From NCBI GenBank assembly GCA_937975525.1, contig CALJUJ010000251.1:1-13762 (forward strand): a stretch of DNA of 13,762 nucleotides. Reading direction: 5' to 3'. Below, piece after piece: positions 13,007 to 13,762 of this stretch. Numbering within the stretch: the first letter of the stretch is position 1; every line of letters begins with the position of its first letter. Source of the DNA: an uncultured bacterium. GTDB lineage: Bacteria > Desulfobacterota > Binatia > HRBIN30. The notes beneath the pieces were generated by a model that worked only from the letters and a program-made list of their open reading frames with translations, was not told the DNA's origin and ran no database searches. The position numbers were made by a program, and so were the translations under genes.

Positions 13007-13762
13007 CTATTGCACCGTCACCGTCAGCGCGTTCGAGCTCGACAGCCCGAAGGGCAGCGACGGACAGCCGGCGAGCCAGAGCGCGAACAGCTGCAGCGTG
13101 ACGCTCGCGCCGACGAGCGACGGGTTCGCCGGCAGCGGCTCGAGGTGCACGCCGTGCGTTCCGGAGGGCAGCGACAGGCCGAGCAGAAACAGGCTGTTCG
13201 TGTAGGCGAGGGCGCCGAAGACGGACACTCCCGGGAAGGTCGTGTCGCCGACGGACAGCAGCGGGAACGTCGTCGGCGAGACGCCGGAGAAGCGCAGCTC
13301 CATCGTCTGCCCGGGGCGCGCGGGCCGCAGCAGCGTCAGCGCGTGCGGGCCGGCACAGCCAGGAGTGCCGAAGCCGAACGGAGTCGTGCCGAGCGCGCGC
13401 ACCGTCCAGCTGGCGGCGGCCTCGGGCGCAGGCCCACCCGGCTCCGCGGAGCCGATGACCAGGTCCGAGATGCGATCGCGATCGACGTCGCCGCCGGCGT
13501 CGAGCCCGCTACCGAAACGCGCGCCGTCCCGGCTGCCGTTGACGCTCATGTAGAGCGTCTGGGTGCGGCCGGAGTAGAACCGCACCCGGCCCGGACGATC
13601 GAAGGTGCCGGGGTCGATGCCACGCGGTTCGCCGAGCACGAAGTCGGGCGCGCCGTCGTTGTCGATGTCGCCGGCGGCGGCGACCGAGCTGCCGAGGCGC
13701 GAGCCGAACGCGCCCGCGTCGGACCAGAGCAGCGCACCGTTGCTGCCATCGCGCAGCTCGAC
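13007..13762 (-). CDS. FG-GAP repeat secreted protein, C-terminal part (5' end outside window)
   Basis: The 251 residues in view are in frame to the right edge, so the gene begins beyond it. Two FG-GAP repeats are clear: FGSRLGSSVAAAGDIDNDG (19-37) with the Ca-binding DIDNDGAPD, and FGSGLDAGGDVDRDRISD (83-100). These build beta-propeller blades in extracellular proteins. From about 126 a separate domain starts, with FGFGTPGCAG, then Leu/Pro/Gly-rich strands, a paired Cys (C136, C233), and the tail LSSSNALTVTV. Such C-terminal domains are a style I associate with Planctomycetota surface proteins. The function is unknown, probably adhesion or surface structure. The second metal loop (DVDRDRISD) lacks the usual Gly. 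It ends with TAG at 13007-13009. Confidence 0.85.
   Translation of the reverse strand, partial: VELRDGSNGALLWSDAGAFGSRLGSSVAAAGDIDNDGAPDFVLGEPRGIDPGTFDRPGRVRFYSGRTQTLYMSVNGSRDGARFGSGLDAGGDVDRDRISDLVIGSAEPGGPAPEAAASWTVRALGTTPFGFGTPGCAGPHALTLLRPARPGQTMELRFSGVSPTTFPLLSVGDTTFPGVSVFGALAYTNSLFLLGLSLPSGTHGVHLEPLPANPSLVGASVTLQLFALWLAGCPSLPFGLSSSNALTVTVQ

Overview
The window is GC-rich and gene-dense. It suggests an uncultured bacterium, probably a member of the Planctomycetota. The pointers are a secreted protein built of carboxypeptidase-regulatory-like repeats and an FG-GAP protein with a long Gly/Pro/Leu-rich C-terminal domain ending in a Ser/Asn/Leu-rich tail. This phylum assignment is inference from gene style, not from a marker gene. 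The assembly looks metagenomic or short-read: a recognisable, partly corrupted Illumina P5 adapter is embedded in the CRISPR array.

Bases 1-9401 hold an essentially complete type I-G (formerly I-U) CRISPR-Cas locus, all read on the minus strand. The transcription order is csb1 (Cas7 backbone), csb2 (Cas5-Cas6 fusion, crRNA processing), cas3 (helicase with a C-terminal HD nuclease), a compact 390-residue Cas8g-like large subunit, a cas4-cas1 fusion, cas2, a leader of about 227 bp, then the array. The array has five repeats in view and runs off the left edge. The genes are packed tightly: three junctions are 4-bp ATGA overlaps, one has a 2-nt gap preceded by a strong Shine-Dalgarno sequence, and one has a 3-nt gap. 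This points to one translationally coupled operon. The 35-bp repeat, read in the cas direction, ends in ATTGAAGC and folds into a perfect 8-bp hairpin capped by a C(UACG)G tetraloop, the substrate expected for the Cas6 half of Csb2. Spacers are a uniform 38 bp.

Bases 9402-9888 are a non-coding divergent region between the cas operon and a plus-strand gene. It holds two adjacent GC-rich hairpins and a short motif resembling an insertion-sequence end.

Bases 9889-12966 are plus-strand: a membrane-anchored or secreted repeat protein of 637 residues, a VapBC-type toxin-antitoxin pair with a likely leaderless antitoxin promoter packed with GCATG motifs, and a headless and tailless remnant of another carboxypeptidase-regulatory-like gene. 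Bases 13007-13762 are the 3' part of a minus-strand FG-GAP protein that continues past the right edge.

The CRISPR system belongs to a described subtype. I see no unknown defence genes inserted in it. The points most worth a second look are the adapter artefact inside the array, the UNCG-type tetraloop, the inverted repeats in the leader, the compact Cas8, and the toxin-antitoxin module beside a broken gene.
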